Positions 1 through 11,241 of a DNA stretch of 64,000 bases are shown here, in pieces. Below the pieces are notes generated by a model that was not told where the DNA came from, made no database searches, and was given only the letters and a program-made list of their open reading frames with translations. A program made the position numbers and the translations under genes. The DNA is from Euonymus europaeus. Taxonomy: Eukaryota; Streptophyta; Magnoliopsida; Celastrales; Celastraceae. Numbering within the stretch: the stretch's first letter is position 1; each line of letters begins with the position of its first letter. Location of the stretch: positions 26,448,001-26,512,000 of the forward strand of contig OY756964.1 in assembly GCA_963580455.1 (NCBI GenBank). The letters are read 5' to 3'.

Positions 1-424
1 GGAAGTTAGGTATGTGTCGGATAGGGATTCAATTAGCATTCATGATCGCGATGGCTCAATAGAGTGAAGCAAAGGATAAAAAAGAAAAATCCATTATGCT
101 GCAGACCATTTTGAAGCATGTAAAACCTACATCATCTCTCTTGTATAACTACACTGTTGGGTGGGCCGTCATTTTGTTCTGAGGTTTATCAGCTTTTTGA
201 TGGAACTGAGATTGACATCGTGATGGTGTCAAAATTCCCCCCCCCCCCCAAACCCTCAAGTGTAGAAAAATTGGCATAGAATAGATGGACTCATAGTATA
301 TCCTGCCCAAATGACTGCCTGAACTGAAGAAGTCGCAAATGTGGCTCATAAACGTACTCTGTCGAAGCCAAATCATCTATTTTGAAGCTCGATCAGAGCT
401 CAGGTAGTGGGAGTCGTTCTTTAA
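1..424. other. 3' flank of the ABC1K1 gene, no gene seen
   Basis: This stretch lies downstream of the ABC1K1 stop codon, so its right part is probably the 3' UTR. It contains a pure C run at about 239-249. I see no supported coding exon; the open frames here match no family I recognise. Confidence 0.5.
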
Positions 425-3400
425 TCATCTATCAGATAAGACTGAATTGCTCCACGAAAGCATGATATCCCGGACAATAGCTGGAAAGTCTGCAAAAAAC
501 AAATACAATTGTGAGAAGCAAAATTCAATTTTAAAAAATATCTGTGAGAAGCAAACGGGATATAAGATATGGGTTGCCTTGCAATATAGAGCAGTTTTTT
601 TCTACGAATTTCAATTTAGAAGAGAGTTTCAGAGAGAAGAAAAAATGAGGCTTCAAATTATCCTAAAGTTTGTTCAGTAAATATAATGCGAAGTTGACCT
701 GATAAACGAAGAGGATGGAAAAACTATTTGAAACGGTGAAATGAAAAGTTAAAAGTGATAATGAAAGGAATTGCACCAATTGACGACCATAACATAATTG
801 CGTTAAAACCAGCAACCTTTCCAAGGATCTGATCTTTACCTTGCACGACTTCTCTGGCTACAGAAGGAAAATCTATTTGGTCTTCAACCAGTCGATACAC
901 ATCTACAAGCTACATAAACACACGATGTCATTTCAGCATTCAGATGAATGAAGTAGCGCAGTTATTGCAGCAAATTTGAACACAAACCTCTTGAATGTGA
1001 AGCTTTGAGTCCTCAGTCAAGGCAAGAAGAAGTTGTCTGCGGATCCCCTCATCGACAAAAAAAAGACGAGCGCCGTCTTTAAGGGTGTCTGTTAGGTCCA
1101 GCTTCCTCTTGAGCTGCCAGTTTCTTGAAATTTTCCTGATATACATTTTTTACCATTAAAACACTTCAGCAGAATATATATCAATAAGGAACTGTGCAGA
1201 GACAAACATGAAACATGTGTACCTGTCCTTTACTTGCAACGCAGGGTTGCTGCTCATTTTAGACACATTTTCCTTGGCAAGGACAATAAGATTTTCAAGG
1301 CGTTTCCACTGGAAAATGTCATCTTTGAAGAGAACCTGACAAAGGAAGTAAATGATGAAAGGAATATGGTTTGAGAAACATGTACGATGATGTGAGCTTC
1401 TTAATTGGAAAACTAAGACGTATTACAAGGTTGATAGAGTATGCTTGATTATTAGTGTCTTTGATACAAGAATCATAGGGATAGTTCAACTACTCAAAAC
1501 GCAGCTCAAGGTATGAGGTAAGGTCTGTATTCATCCTGCATGTCCCTGATCCTGCCCACCATGGGAGTCTTGTGCTCAAGAGTTGTTAACCTTTCTAGGA
1601 ATCACTTTTGGTCCTTGAAGTTCAAATAGAAATTAGGTACCGCCGCATGAAGCATGTTAGAATGATCTTTTTCATAGCCAGTTAGTATGATCTCAACTAG
1701 ATAAGTATTATAATATGGTCCGAAGGAGATGATTTTATATCGCGGAGTAACAGAATACAAAGTAATGACGAAAAGGCTGTGCTGCTCATCACATTTACGT
1801 CCCAGAAGTTGAATGCTCTCTCGACTTTCAATATTTTTGCATAGCCTATTCATTCACGTAGATTCCGTTGTGTGATGGGATATTTTCTCAAACTCAGCAT
1901 AAGCCTAAAAAAAACAAATAATTTCTTTGAAAGGTTTTGAGTTTACCTGAATGAGGCGTTCACGAAGTGCTGGATTTGGGTCTGTCAAGAGCCGCTTCGC
2001 TACGTACGGATAGGCAACCTAGTTGTGAATATTCTTATCAGAAAGTTTATAGGAAAGTAAATTGTCGATACATCAGAAACTAGATACACAAATGAGTCAC
2101 TTAAATGTATTATTAGAGCTCAAAATAATACTTATGTCTGAAACAAGGAACGTCCCCACAATATGCTGTTTTGGTATAAATTTTTATCCTTTCTCAAGAT
2201 TTAATCATTAACATGGAAGCATATTGTACGTATCATATATCAGTCATAGAATGCAAATCCTAAGATATGCTAATGTTCGTTGGATCACATGCTCATACAA
2301 TTATCCTCTAAAAGAATGTTGAGATCCAGCTAGCACAAAGCCAGGGTGTTGACAGCTTAAAGTTGCATACGCTGGGTAAAGTAATAATAAACATGTTAAG
2401 AAAGGAACAATATTTTCCACAAGAAAAGTGATGAGGGTGATAATATATTTACCTCTAGAAACTTAAAATCTGGCTGCAGTGTAAAACAGATGCCTTCTTG
2501 AGTCAATAAAGAACGGATAACAAGAGAAAACCTTTCCGGTATTCGGATCGGATAATTGTAAACCAATTGATTAAATTTCCCTATACCGTGTGAAAATCAA
2601 AGTTTAAGTCAGATGCACGTGAAAAGTAATATAGAAGATGTATGAATATTACATTTATACAATGTACAAACTAATATGAGTAATACGAGCCAGACCCCAG
2701 AAGTTTAGTGTGCGTAAACACCCCCTTCATGTAATACACCCATCACTTGTTTTAAAGCCTGAAGGGGTAATTATGCTAGCTATTGCATATTAACAACTAA
2801 TACAGGTTGTTAATCAATTAATATCAGAAAATAGTAGGCCCACCTAAGCAATCGCAATATAATATAAATGTAGCTTTGGGGACATGAAATCACCTGTAAC
2901 AATTCTGAAATTAAAATCAGCAAGTCCTTTCCCAGCAGAATTCTGCCAGATTGCTTCTAAAGCTGGAATTATAGGAGAGACGTCTGTCCCTGGAGCCAAG
3001 AAACCGAGCCTAGTGAAATCATTTGCCATCTCAGCATAGTCCTCATTTACCGCGTGAACAACCGCATCGATTAAAATCTGCTTGTTTTGCTAAAATATTG
3101 AAAAATGGATCAGCCTACAAGCTCAATAATTACGATTTCTTGAGGAACGCAAGTCAGTAAGCGACACACACTCTTCGATAAACTAATCATTAAACTGGCT
3201 CAATATCCCTCATAATTTTTTTGATACCACTGTGTTAACATGGAAAATCATCATCATCAAAGCTTTATCCCAAGCAATTGATCAATATGAGAAATTAATA
3301 TAAGAATGCTAATTCTTTCAGTCCTCGTCAAATATATTTCTAGCAATGACGATGCGAAATGATACACCACTTCCCACTTTTGTTGTTACGACAAGCTGAG

Positions 3401-5602
3401 GTTGGCCTCACATTTGTTCTGCATATTGTTGAAAAGCATATCATACCTGACTAAGAACTGCAACATTCCCAAAATCGACATATGCAATACGACCATCACG
3501 CATAGCAAAAATGTTTCCAGGATGAGGATCTCCATGAAACAATCCAAATTCCAGCAATTGCTGTAAGGCAGCACTTACTCCAACTGTCAAAAACCCATCA
3601 ACATCAATGCCAGCAGTCTTGATAGCCTGAGTTGCATAAAGGCAAACGAATCTCTCTTTTGAGGACTGAATAAATAAAAATATTGATTCACGACAGACAC
3701 CTCAGCCATCTTTTCATATATACCTGTGGATCTGTGCACCGAATGCCATCTATCCATTCCATTACTAAAACACGAGAACCAGAGAGCTTTCTGTAAACCC
3801 GTGGAATTTTAACAGTCGGATCATCTTTGAAGTTTTCCAAAAAATCTTCAATATTTCCTGCTTCCTGAGTGAGAACAGCATACAGTATCAGAGTAGACAC
3901 AATTTTAACTCTATGAATCAATGTATGACAGCAAGAAAGTCCAATTAAATACTTTCACTAGAAAATCCATTTTAATACTATGGCTGCCACAAATCGATCC
4001 ACAGTAAACCACAGAGAAATTCCCAATCTCATTGTGATACTATGTTTCAAGCATTAAAAAAAGGTCATTATGAGAAGCCTTGAAACTAACCAATGTATAA
4101 TCAAGCTCCTCCAAAAGCTTCTCTCCAAATTCATCAACTATCAACTCAGCGTTGCACCCCAGTTTCTGTAGACTGATGCCATTTAAAAAGGAAGCAAGAT
4201 TTCTGAATAGAAAAAGATCTCTATAGATAATGGGCTCTATCTCAGGCCTTTGCACCTGCAAATAGACCGCATTTTAGCATTAAAGAAAGGCCTCCATGAT
4301 CTTAGTAGGCCAAGACTACTCAGAAGAAAGTACTAAATAAATGATAATATTTGTGACACATAATTTTTCAAGTTTCAGACCTCATGTCAAGGGCAAGTAA
4401 GCAAATCTACGAGTCATAGCAGAGGTTCTGAGGAACACAAACAATTATTGAGCCATGAATAATAACAACAAGAGGTTCTGAGAAACGTAATACAACCTTA
4501 ATTGCAACATCTTCTCCATTAGCACGTAAGGTGGCTTTATAAACTTGACCCAAGCTTGCAGCTGCTATTGTTTTTGACGAAATTTTGCTGAACACAGCTT
4601 CAAGGGGTTGTCCCAATTCCTCTTCTATTATGTTGAATGCAACCTATCAAAAGATACTCCAGTTGAGCAAAAAATAAAGGCACTGACTAGCCCTTAATTG
4701 AATAAAAAAATTCCAGTAAAGTGTGTTTTTGCCTGATTGGGAAAAGGAGGAACATCATCCTGAAGAATGCAAAGTTCATTCATATAGTCTTCTCTAATGA
4801 TATCTGGTCTGGTGGAGAGAACCTGCCCAAAAAAAAAAGGGAACTACTCAGTAACTTTCAAACTTGAAAGCATAATTTTTCCTGCTCTGTGACTAATTAT
4901 AATAAAATTCTAGTAGAATTGAGCTTCAATGAGAAGAAAAAACAATAGAACGTAATGTGTAAATTCACTTAAGAACAACAGTAATGGTTAATAACATTGA
5001 AAAGAAACTACAAATTACAAGAAAAGACAAGAATCTACGTGAAAAGACAAGAATCTACGGAAGAAGACAGACCTGGCCTGCTTTGATAAACGAAGGCCCC
5101 AAATCGCACAAGAGGTTCCTCAGCTGTCGAGCTCGATAAGGAACAACCTCTTCATCCCTCCCGACGAAATAATCATACATCAAGGCGGACCAGTACAATC
5201 CCAAGCGCCACACTATCTTCACGCCCCGTTGAAGCAGTGATAACACGGCCCCTCTCGATTCCAACACTTTCGACCTTACCTGAAAGCATAATAAAACAAC
5301 CAACTTTAACAAACTTGGACAGAATCTCAACTTCGATTTAAAGTTTGATGATCTCATACTGTCTCAGGAGTGTACTTCCGGAACGGCACGCAGACGCCAC
5401 GTTCTATTTCGAGCTGCTCCATTGCACTGCTTGAGTTGCTGCTCTGTCGGATGAGGTCCTTGTTTTCGAGTTGAATCGCAGCCTTGGAGATCGTCGTTGA
5501 CGTCGCAGCCAAGCTCGAAATCCGCATCGGATAGATTCTCCGGATAGTGGCATATCTGAAGAGAGGCGGAGCATAGACGCAGTTGGGATGAGTCGAGAAC
5601 AT
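425..5602 (-). CDS. ABC1K1: ABC1-family atypical kinase, chloroplast plastoglobule (ABC1K1/PGR6-like), 14 exons
   Basis: Fourteen exons join in phase to 654 codons plus a stop: 5360-5602, 5073-5279, 4733-4822, 4497-4643, 4091-4255, 3724-3864, 3447-3626, 2894-3089, 2453-2580, 1947-2018, 1223-1335, 988-1135, 840-909, 425-489. The N terminus is rich in Ser, Thr and Arg, like a plastid transit peptide. Kinase hallmarks appear in order: the KxGQ motif (FIKAGQ, exon 2), the Ala-rich loop and VAIK lysine ([12 protein letters not shown], exon 4), the ExD motif (EELDY, exon 5), the HGDPHPGN catalytic loop and VDFG metal site (exon 7). The C terminus ends [10 protein letters not shown]. In Arabidopsis, ABC1K1 (At4g31390) sits on plastoglobules and affects prenylquinone metabolism and high-light adaptation; length and recalled sequence agree closely. 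Intron 3 has a GC donor. The last small exon is easily missed, because reading through the exon 13 donor gives a false 40-residue tail. Confidence 0.93.
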
Positions 5603-6123
5603 GGTGGTGTGAGAATTTTCGAAAATCGGTTGGACATGAAAAAATTCAAGTGGTTATGGAATCTTTGCATTTCCTGCCACGACATCGTTTGATGCCAAAT
5701 CATTATCATGGATAATCACATTTTCCCCGTATCTGTGTTTTGAATTTTGAGAAAAATCAAAATCCAAATTACATTCTTGCCATTATCTAGCCTCTGCCTG
5801 CGTTACCCGGGTCTGGGCCTGATAACTAGCGAATGAGGCCCAGTGGCCCACTGCTGGCTGGGCTTAGTCTAGACTCCAACCCAATGTCAGAATATAAAAT
5901 TATTTCATTTTTTTTTGTATGATGAATTAATTAAATTAAGAAGCAGATGGATCAATACTCTGAATTCTCACACTTTCCATACCACAGTCAATTTGATTTG
6001 AAGGCACTCCAGATTTAGCCAAAACCAAAGCGTTCAAAAAATGGACTGTTCTTGTCCAGCCATTCAAAGCACCTCAGAAATTTACTCCTAACCATGAAAA
6101 ACAGCTCTTGATATAATCTTCCA
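5603..6123. other. Divergent promoter spacer between ABC1K1 and the FLA gene
   Basis: The two genes are transcribed away from each other, so this spacer of about 0.6 kb should hold both promoters. It is AT-rich apart from a GC-rich block at about 5800-5870. No coding exon is supported. Confidence 0.6.
5805..5870. promoter_or_regulatory. Cluster of TGGGCY/AGGCCC site II-like motifs
   Basis: GGGCCT, AGGCCCA, GGCCCA and TGGGCTTA occur within about 65 bases, some 200 bases upstream of the ABC1K1 start codon. Such TGGGCY elements are known in plant promoters of housekeeping and organelle-targeted genes, bound by TCP-type factors. Assigning them to ABC1K1 rather than FLA is inference from distance and gene class. 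Confidence 0.45.
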
Positions 6124-6132
6124 TTATATAAA
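6124..6132 (+). promoter_or_regulatory. TATA box of the FLA gene
   Basis: The motif TTATATAAA lies about 85 bases before the FLA start codon, which gives a 5' UTR of roughly 50-60 bases if transcription begins about 30 bases downstream. Confidence 0.6.
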
Positions 6133-6213
6133 CTCCACAAAGCTACTGGTTTTTTTTAACAAAATCAGGCCTTGAATATATTTTCGGCCTCTTGATTTAA
6201 ATAAAAGAAGAAG

Positions 6214-7017
6214 ATGGATCCCAGAGTCCTCTGCTTTGCTCTGGCCCTCATCTTCTCCTCTACCAATGCCTTCAACATAACCAGGATTCTTGACCAGCAT
6301 CCTGAATTCAGCACCTTCAGTTCATTGCTCAACAACACCAAGCTTGCCGCAGAGATCAACCACCGCCAGACAATCACCGTCCTCGCTGTGGACAATGGTG
6401 CTGCAGGCGGTATCTCCGGCAAGCCCTTGGACCTCGTCAAAAGTATCCTCAGCGAACATGTCATCCTTGATTACTACGATATTCCAAAGCTTAAGAAGCT
6501 CTCAAAGCAGAGCTCCATCCTCACCATACTCTTCCAAACCACCGGAATGGCCGCCCACCAACAGGGTTTCATCAATGTCACAAAAATGCCTAATGGGGAC
6601 ATTTTGTTCGGATCAGCAATGAAGGGTGCGCAACTGAATTCCAAGCTCCTCCAGGTTGTGACCGCACAACCTTACAACATCTCTGTGCTCCAAGTTAGCT
6701 CTGTCATTGAGGCTCCTGGCCTTGACCTTGCTCCTCCTTCACCACCTAAAGCAAAGACGCCTCCTCCTCCCAAACTCACCTCTCCCGCAGAGGCTCCTAC
6801 ACCATCCGATGATGAGGGCGTTGAGGGAGATGCCCCCATTGAGGCACCCACCCCTGCTGACGCTCCTGTTGCTGATGCACCCGCAAGCTCTCCTCCTATA
6901 GCTGAAGATGTCGCAGATCAAGAAGATGCACCGGAACCAAACCAATCCGGTGCCTCTCAGGTGGGTTATACCTTTGGTGTTGCAGCGGCGATGGGTTTGG
7001 TCGCATGGATGTGGTAG
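6214..7017 (+). CDS. Fasciclin-like arabinogalactan protein (single FAS1 domain, GPI-anchored)
   Basis: An intronless frame of 267 residues. Residues 1-20 form a signal peptide ending near SSTNA. Residues 20-165 form one FAS1 domain, starting FNITRILDQHPEFSTF, with the H1-like ITVLAVDNGA stretch and an H2-like region ending ISVLQVSSVIEAP. Residues 168-240 are rich in Pro, Ala and Ser, with AP/PA/SP repeats expected to be hydroxylated and O-glycosylated with arabinogalactan. The last 20 residues (YTFGVAAAMGLVAWMW) are hydrophobic, as for GPI-anchor addition, and the likely omega site is in the NQSGAS stretch. NITR, NNTK, NVTK and NIS are N-glycosylation sequons. It probably acts at the plasma membrane and cell wall. 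It resembles Arabidopsis FLA3/5/14 more than the multi-FAS1 members; the exact orthologue is uncertain. Several antisense and shifted open frames overlapping it are codon-bias shadows. Confidence 0.93.
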   Translation: MDPRVLCFALALIFSSTNAFNITRILDQHPEFSTFSSLLNNTKLAAEINHRQTITVLAVDNGAAGGISGKPLDLVKSILSEHVILDYYDIPKLKKLSKQSSILTILFQTTGMAAHQQGFINVTKMPNGDILFGSAMKGAQLNSKLLQVVTAQPYNISVLQVSSVIEAPGLDLAPPSPPKAKTPPPPKLTSPAEAPTPSDDEGVEGDAPIEAPTPADAPVADAPASSPPIAEDVADQEDAPEPNQSGASQVGYTFGVAAAMGLVAWMW

Positions 7018-7150
7018 ATTAATGAACAAGCAAGGAGGGAAGAATAGGAGGGGGACAGGTGGAAGATCGGCTGAAACGCATGCATGAGCCAAATCCTCGT
7101 CCTCTAATCTTTCTACAAAATGAACAATAAACCACAATTCCTACTAATAC
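7018..7150 (+). terminator. 3' UTR of FLA with poly(A) signal
   Basis: An AATAAA hexamer at 7126-7131 lies about 110 bases after the FLA stop codon, followed by a T-rich stretch at 7160-7181. This is a normal plant near-upstream element arrangement. Confidence 0.55.
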
Positions 7151-7365
7151 TGTATCCTCTTCTTCTTGTTTTTTTTTTTTTGCTAATAGTGAAGAGTTTG
7201 TTAACCCATATTTGATTCAACAGAAACAGAGTAAAATAAGAATATTACTATATAAGCTAACTGTCTGTATCTGTTTAATTTATCAATTGTAACAAAAATT
7301 TCAATTATAATTCTACAAAAGATGTTAAACCTGGACTTGGTCTTTGAGATTAGCGGCTAGGGTTT

Positions 7366-7543
7366 GATAACAGAGAGAGGCTGAGAAGATAGATTTCTCA
7401 TTTAACTTGAATTAACGAAATACAAGAGAAAATACAACCTTTTATACTTATAAGTAAAATAAGTAAACTATGACACATCGGCATGCTAAGCTGCGTGTAT
7501 ATATACAAAAAGATAAAGAATGAAATATAAATACAACTAATAC
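7366..7543 (-). repeat. 3' LTR remnant of the copia element
   Basis: On the minus strand this stretch follows the copia polypurine tract once the solo LTR insertion is removed. It contains a TATAAAAGG box (about 7435-7444, minus) and a CT-rich leader ending near TGTTATCA. The left limit is a guess from a TG/CA boundary. No 5' LTR is left to compare with. Confidence 0.5.
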
Positions 7544-8837
7544 TGTTAGGAAAATATAGTACAAGGCATGTTATGATGTATTTGATAGTATTAATGAATA
7601 AAAGCTTTGCTTTTTAATGAGAATTCATTTTATAATGAGATGTGCATGTTTCCGAATATTCCATATAGTAAATGATCTAGTGTGTAGAGTTCGGTTTACA
7701 AGCGGAAGATTAGATCATTAGTTCTTATGGGATATAAGTATAAGTTCGCAACTTAAGATGGAATCCGGAAAGCCATCAGTATGGTTGTAACACATGATTA
7801 AATATGTTTATCTTAACTATGGGAACGGTATAGTTCCGACTTCATGTGTTAGTGCACTCATGTGTATCGAACTGGACCAAGACGGGAGAAGTGTTTTTAT
7901 ACTCTTAATCCCGATGCAAGTGATATGAACGATCCAACATTTGTTATTGTTTTGAGTCACAAAGAGTGAGACTCGGTTATGAGTCAATAAACTCGATGAG
8001 TTGGAGAATGATAGTGCATTGATCGGGAATATCGTTTGTTAAAGGAAACCATGTCCCGGTTTAGGGATTGAGGATACCCCTCGAGAAAGCTTATAAGTTT
8101 TCAATGTGTCAAACCCTGCAGGTGGATTTAATTATCCGACACGTTAAATAAGTTAAGCGTAAGTCTTGAGGTTATGATTTATTGATTAAATTGTCAGTAA
8201 TTTAATTTATGAATCAAGTATCGGTTTTCTTAACATGGGGAGTTAATAAGCATTTAATAAATAGCCCGAAATATGTTTTGAGGTCATTACAATTCTTTAG
8301 TGGAATGAATTGTAATTTACCAAAAGATGAAGGTTGATTGTGATAATCAGAACTTTCTATTTGGTATTCAGTTAAAACATATTTGATATAATGTCCCTGT
8401 TGTGCCTCTATATAAAGGACTCAAAGGCTAGGTTTTTGGGTTACACGTTTTGGAGCTCTTAAAAACCCTAAAACGTTTTTCTCTCTAAAACAGCAAAACC
8501 CTAGCCACCTTCTTTCCTTCCAATGGAGTTGAGTTCTTCAATCAGAGGTCACACAGCAGAAGACGCATAGTGCCGTGCTTGTTGGTGTTGGCTGCAATCC
8601 GTACAATCCGAAGCAGGAGGTAGTGCGGAGATTCGATTGGTGAGCTTGGAGAAGAAGAAGCCGTTCGCTGTTACTCGATCGGTGTGCTGTTGTTTTAACC
8701 AAGATCAATCCAGACGGATCTTGAAGGTATGAATCTGAATTGTTAGCTTGTTAAAACGGCTTAAAAAATTAATATGTGACTTGTTGTGCACCCTGTCAAC
8801 TGAAGCATCCTCCGAGTCATTCCGCTGCTATCCATCA
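7544..8837 (+). mobile_element. Solo LTR, 1294 bp, flanked by 5-bp target duplication AATAC
   Basis: It begins TGTTAGGAAAATATAG and ends ATCCATCA (TG...CA). It is flanked by AATAC at 7539-7543 and 8838-8842. Inside is a plus-strand TATA box (CTATATAAAG, about 8406-8415), followed by a CT-rich leader containing AAAACCCTA, as expected for an LTR promoter. No internal coding region accompanies it, so it is a recombination-derived solo LTR. It sits exactly between the copia polypurine tract and the copia 3' LTR. Confidence 0.75.
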
Positions 8838-8848
8838 AATACTCCTCC

Positions 8849-10345
8849 TCAAGATGAATGTATATCAATGACATTCATCTTGGAAACTATATCACAACAG
8901 AGGATTGCGCCGAGAGGTTTGGTTAGAACATCAGCAACCTGGTTGTGGGAAGCAACATGCATAGTCTTGATATAGCCAGAAATAATCTTCTCGAGAACTG
9001 CGTGACAATCAATGTCAATGTGCTTATTACTTTCATTAAATACTGAATGTTCTGCAATATGAATGGTGGCCCTACTATCGCAAAAAAGAAGAGCACGTGT
9101 CGGACGAGGAAAACCTAGATCAAAAAAAGGTATAGCAACCAAATAAGTTCACAAGTCGTGGAAGCAAGTGCTCGATATTCAGCTTCAGCTGAGGAACGAG
9201 AAACAATGGATTGTTTCTTTGATCGCTAGGACACGAGATTGATTCAAGAAAATACAAAAAACGGCAACAGATCTTTGAGTCTCGACACAAATTCCCCAAT
9301 AAAAATCAGAAAAAGCTTTAAATTGTAGAGTGGATGCAGCTAAGAAGAAAAGTCCCTTGCCTGGACATTTTTTTAATATATCTCAGAACACGAATTTCGG
9401 CATCCATATGACATTGAGCTGGGCTATCTAAAAACTGATTGAGTTGTTGTACCGAATAATTGATATCAGGTCGTGTCGTAGTGAGATACAATAACCTTCC
9501 AATCAAGTGTCTATAATTAGGAGTGGTATCCACAAGAAATCCATCATTAGTATGAAATAATTTGAGATTGGACTCCATAGGAAAATTGGCAGGTTTGCAA
9601 CCCAAAAGACCTGTATCTTCCAAAATCTCACGTGTATACTTTCTTTGACAAATAGTGATACCGGTTGTACTACGGGCTACTTCAAGACCAAGAAAAAAAT
9701 TTAAGAACACCTAAATCTTTGATCTTGGAGGTCTGATGAAGAAGGGTCTTGAAATCATAAGTATAAAAAGTGCTATTACTAGCTATAATAATGTCATCAA
9801 CATACACCAAAGAGGAAGAAATATAGGTCCACGATGCTTGATAAAAAGTGAGCAGTCCTACTTTGATTGAATGAAGAAGCCATGATCAAGTAAGAAAGAA
9901 GATAATTTTACAAACAATTGACAAGAAACTTGCTTGAGGCCATAAAGCGATTTGTGGAGCTTACAAACAAGAGATGAAGTGGAAGTAGTCTCCCCCTTAC
10001 TGACAAAACTAGGAGGTAAATTCATATAAACCTCTTCAGAGAGATCTCCATGCGAAAAAGCATTATTTACATTAAGTTGATGTAAATGCCACCCTTGAAT
10101 AGCAGCTACAGCAAGAAATAGGCGGACAATAGTCATCTTTGCTACGGGTGATTTTTTTTTCCCAGATAATCAAGACCAAGTTCTTGAGTGTAATCATTGG
10201 AAACTAATCGGGCTTTGAATCTTTCAACTGAACAACCAGAACGATGTTTGATTTTGTAGACCAATCGACAACTAATAGGTGTCTTATTTGGTGGTAGACG
10301 AACCACAATATAGATTTTGTAATTATGAAGTGCAAGCAGTGGCAA
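8849..10345 (-). pseudogene. Copia reverse transcriptase and RNase H, broken
   Basis: The minus strand shows, in order: an RT start (LPPNKTPISCRLVYKIK, near 10290), the [20 protein letters not shown] region (about 10070), a long RT block (about 9710-9340) with RHLIGRLLYLTTTRPDI and a QFLDSPAQCHMDA region, and the RNase H end (about 9142-8880) with FCDSRATIHIAEH, KHIDIDCHAV and a VADVLTKPLG motif. Adjacent blocks lie in different frames with stops, so no functional polyprotein can be made. Confidence 0.85.
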
Positions 10346-11236
10346 ATCTAGAAAATTTTAGGTGGGGGCGGGGGCTTGAGATTACTTAAATTAAAATTTT
10401 CAAAAATAAAAATAATATAATAAAAATAAAATGAGATAATAATCCAAAAGCTCGAATTTTCATTGAAATTTTACACAAATTTAAACTTTACAATTGTGAC
10501 TTTCTTAAACACAACTACATTCACAAATTTCATCGAAATCAATTCAGTTTAAAAAATTGGACAATCAATCAATCATCGAACAATATAGTCAATTAGTCAC
10601 TAATATCAGGTCCTAATTCCTAAATAATTATATTCTCATCTTCTGTAAAGAATTGTAAAACTCATTCCAATTTCCAACTCCAACTCCAAGTACCAAGTTC
10701 ATAAAAAAACAATCTATGTTCAAATAAACATAATAAATAATAATAGAAGACTAGAAGTTATAGAATAGAATGTAGATCATCAATTTATCATATTAAGAGA
10801 CACATACTTAATACCTAAGTCGAGTAGTCGACAAATCATAGACGTGGAGAAGTGAGAAGAGAACGCAGCAGAATGGCCGCAAGTCGGCAATCGGCAGAAG
10901 CAACTTAGCAAGGTAGCAAACAACAAGGAGAACTGGACAAACTCTTCACTTCGCCTTCGGGAAATGATGTTTGATGGCTTATTGGCTTTGGTCTACTGGT
11001 TACGTTTAAGAATTTATATTTTACTTTTTGACTTATTTTTAACTACAATTTTGAATATAGCCAACTATATAAATTTAAAGATCTTACTTTTTGACTTACA
11101 GCCCACTATTGTCTATTGAAGACTTAAGTCTATTGGTAAACCCATATGCTCATCATGGGTATTATATTTATAGAATAATAGAAATATTTTAAACAAAAAT
11201 AATTGGGGGGGCTTGAGCCCCTCATGTGGCAACGTA
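10337..11236. mobile_element. 0.9 kb DNA-transposon-like insertion in the copia RT
   Basis: The flanking copia frame (MNAELLA then LHNYKIYIVV) is restored exactly if this segment and one copy of the 5-bp repeat GCAAG (10332-10336 and 11237-11241) are removed. The left end starts CAGTGGCAAATCTAG, resembling hAT-type termini (CAGxGGC). G-rich GGGGCTTGAG blocks lie near both ends. The right end (GTGGCAACGTA) is not a clean inverted copy. There is no coding region. The class is uncertain: a hAT-like non-autonomous element is the best guess. Confidence 0.55.
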
Positions 11237-11241
11237 GCAAG

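Noticed and set aside
239..249. C homopolymer as a regulatory or structural site
   Set aside because: A plain homopolymer with no supporting context; it could be partly a sequencing artefact.
724..839. Extended C terminus for ABC1K1 by reading through exon 13
   Set aside because: Splicing to 425-489 gives the conserved family C terminus with perfect phase, so the extension is most likely intron.
6739..7137. 132-codon antisense open frame over the FLA gene
   Set aside because: It mirrors the Pro/Ala-rich codons of FLA and has no recognisable domain; it is a shadow.
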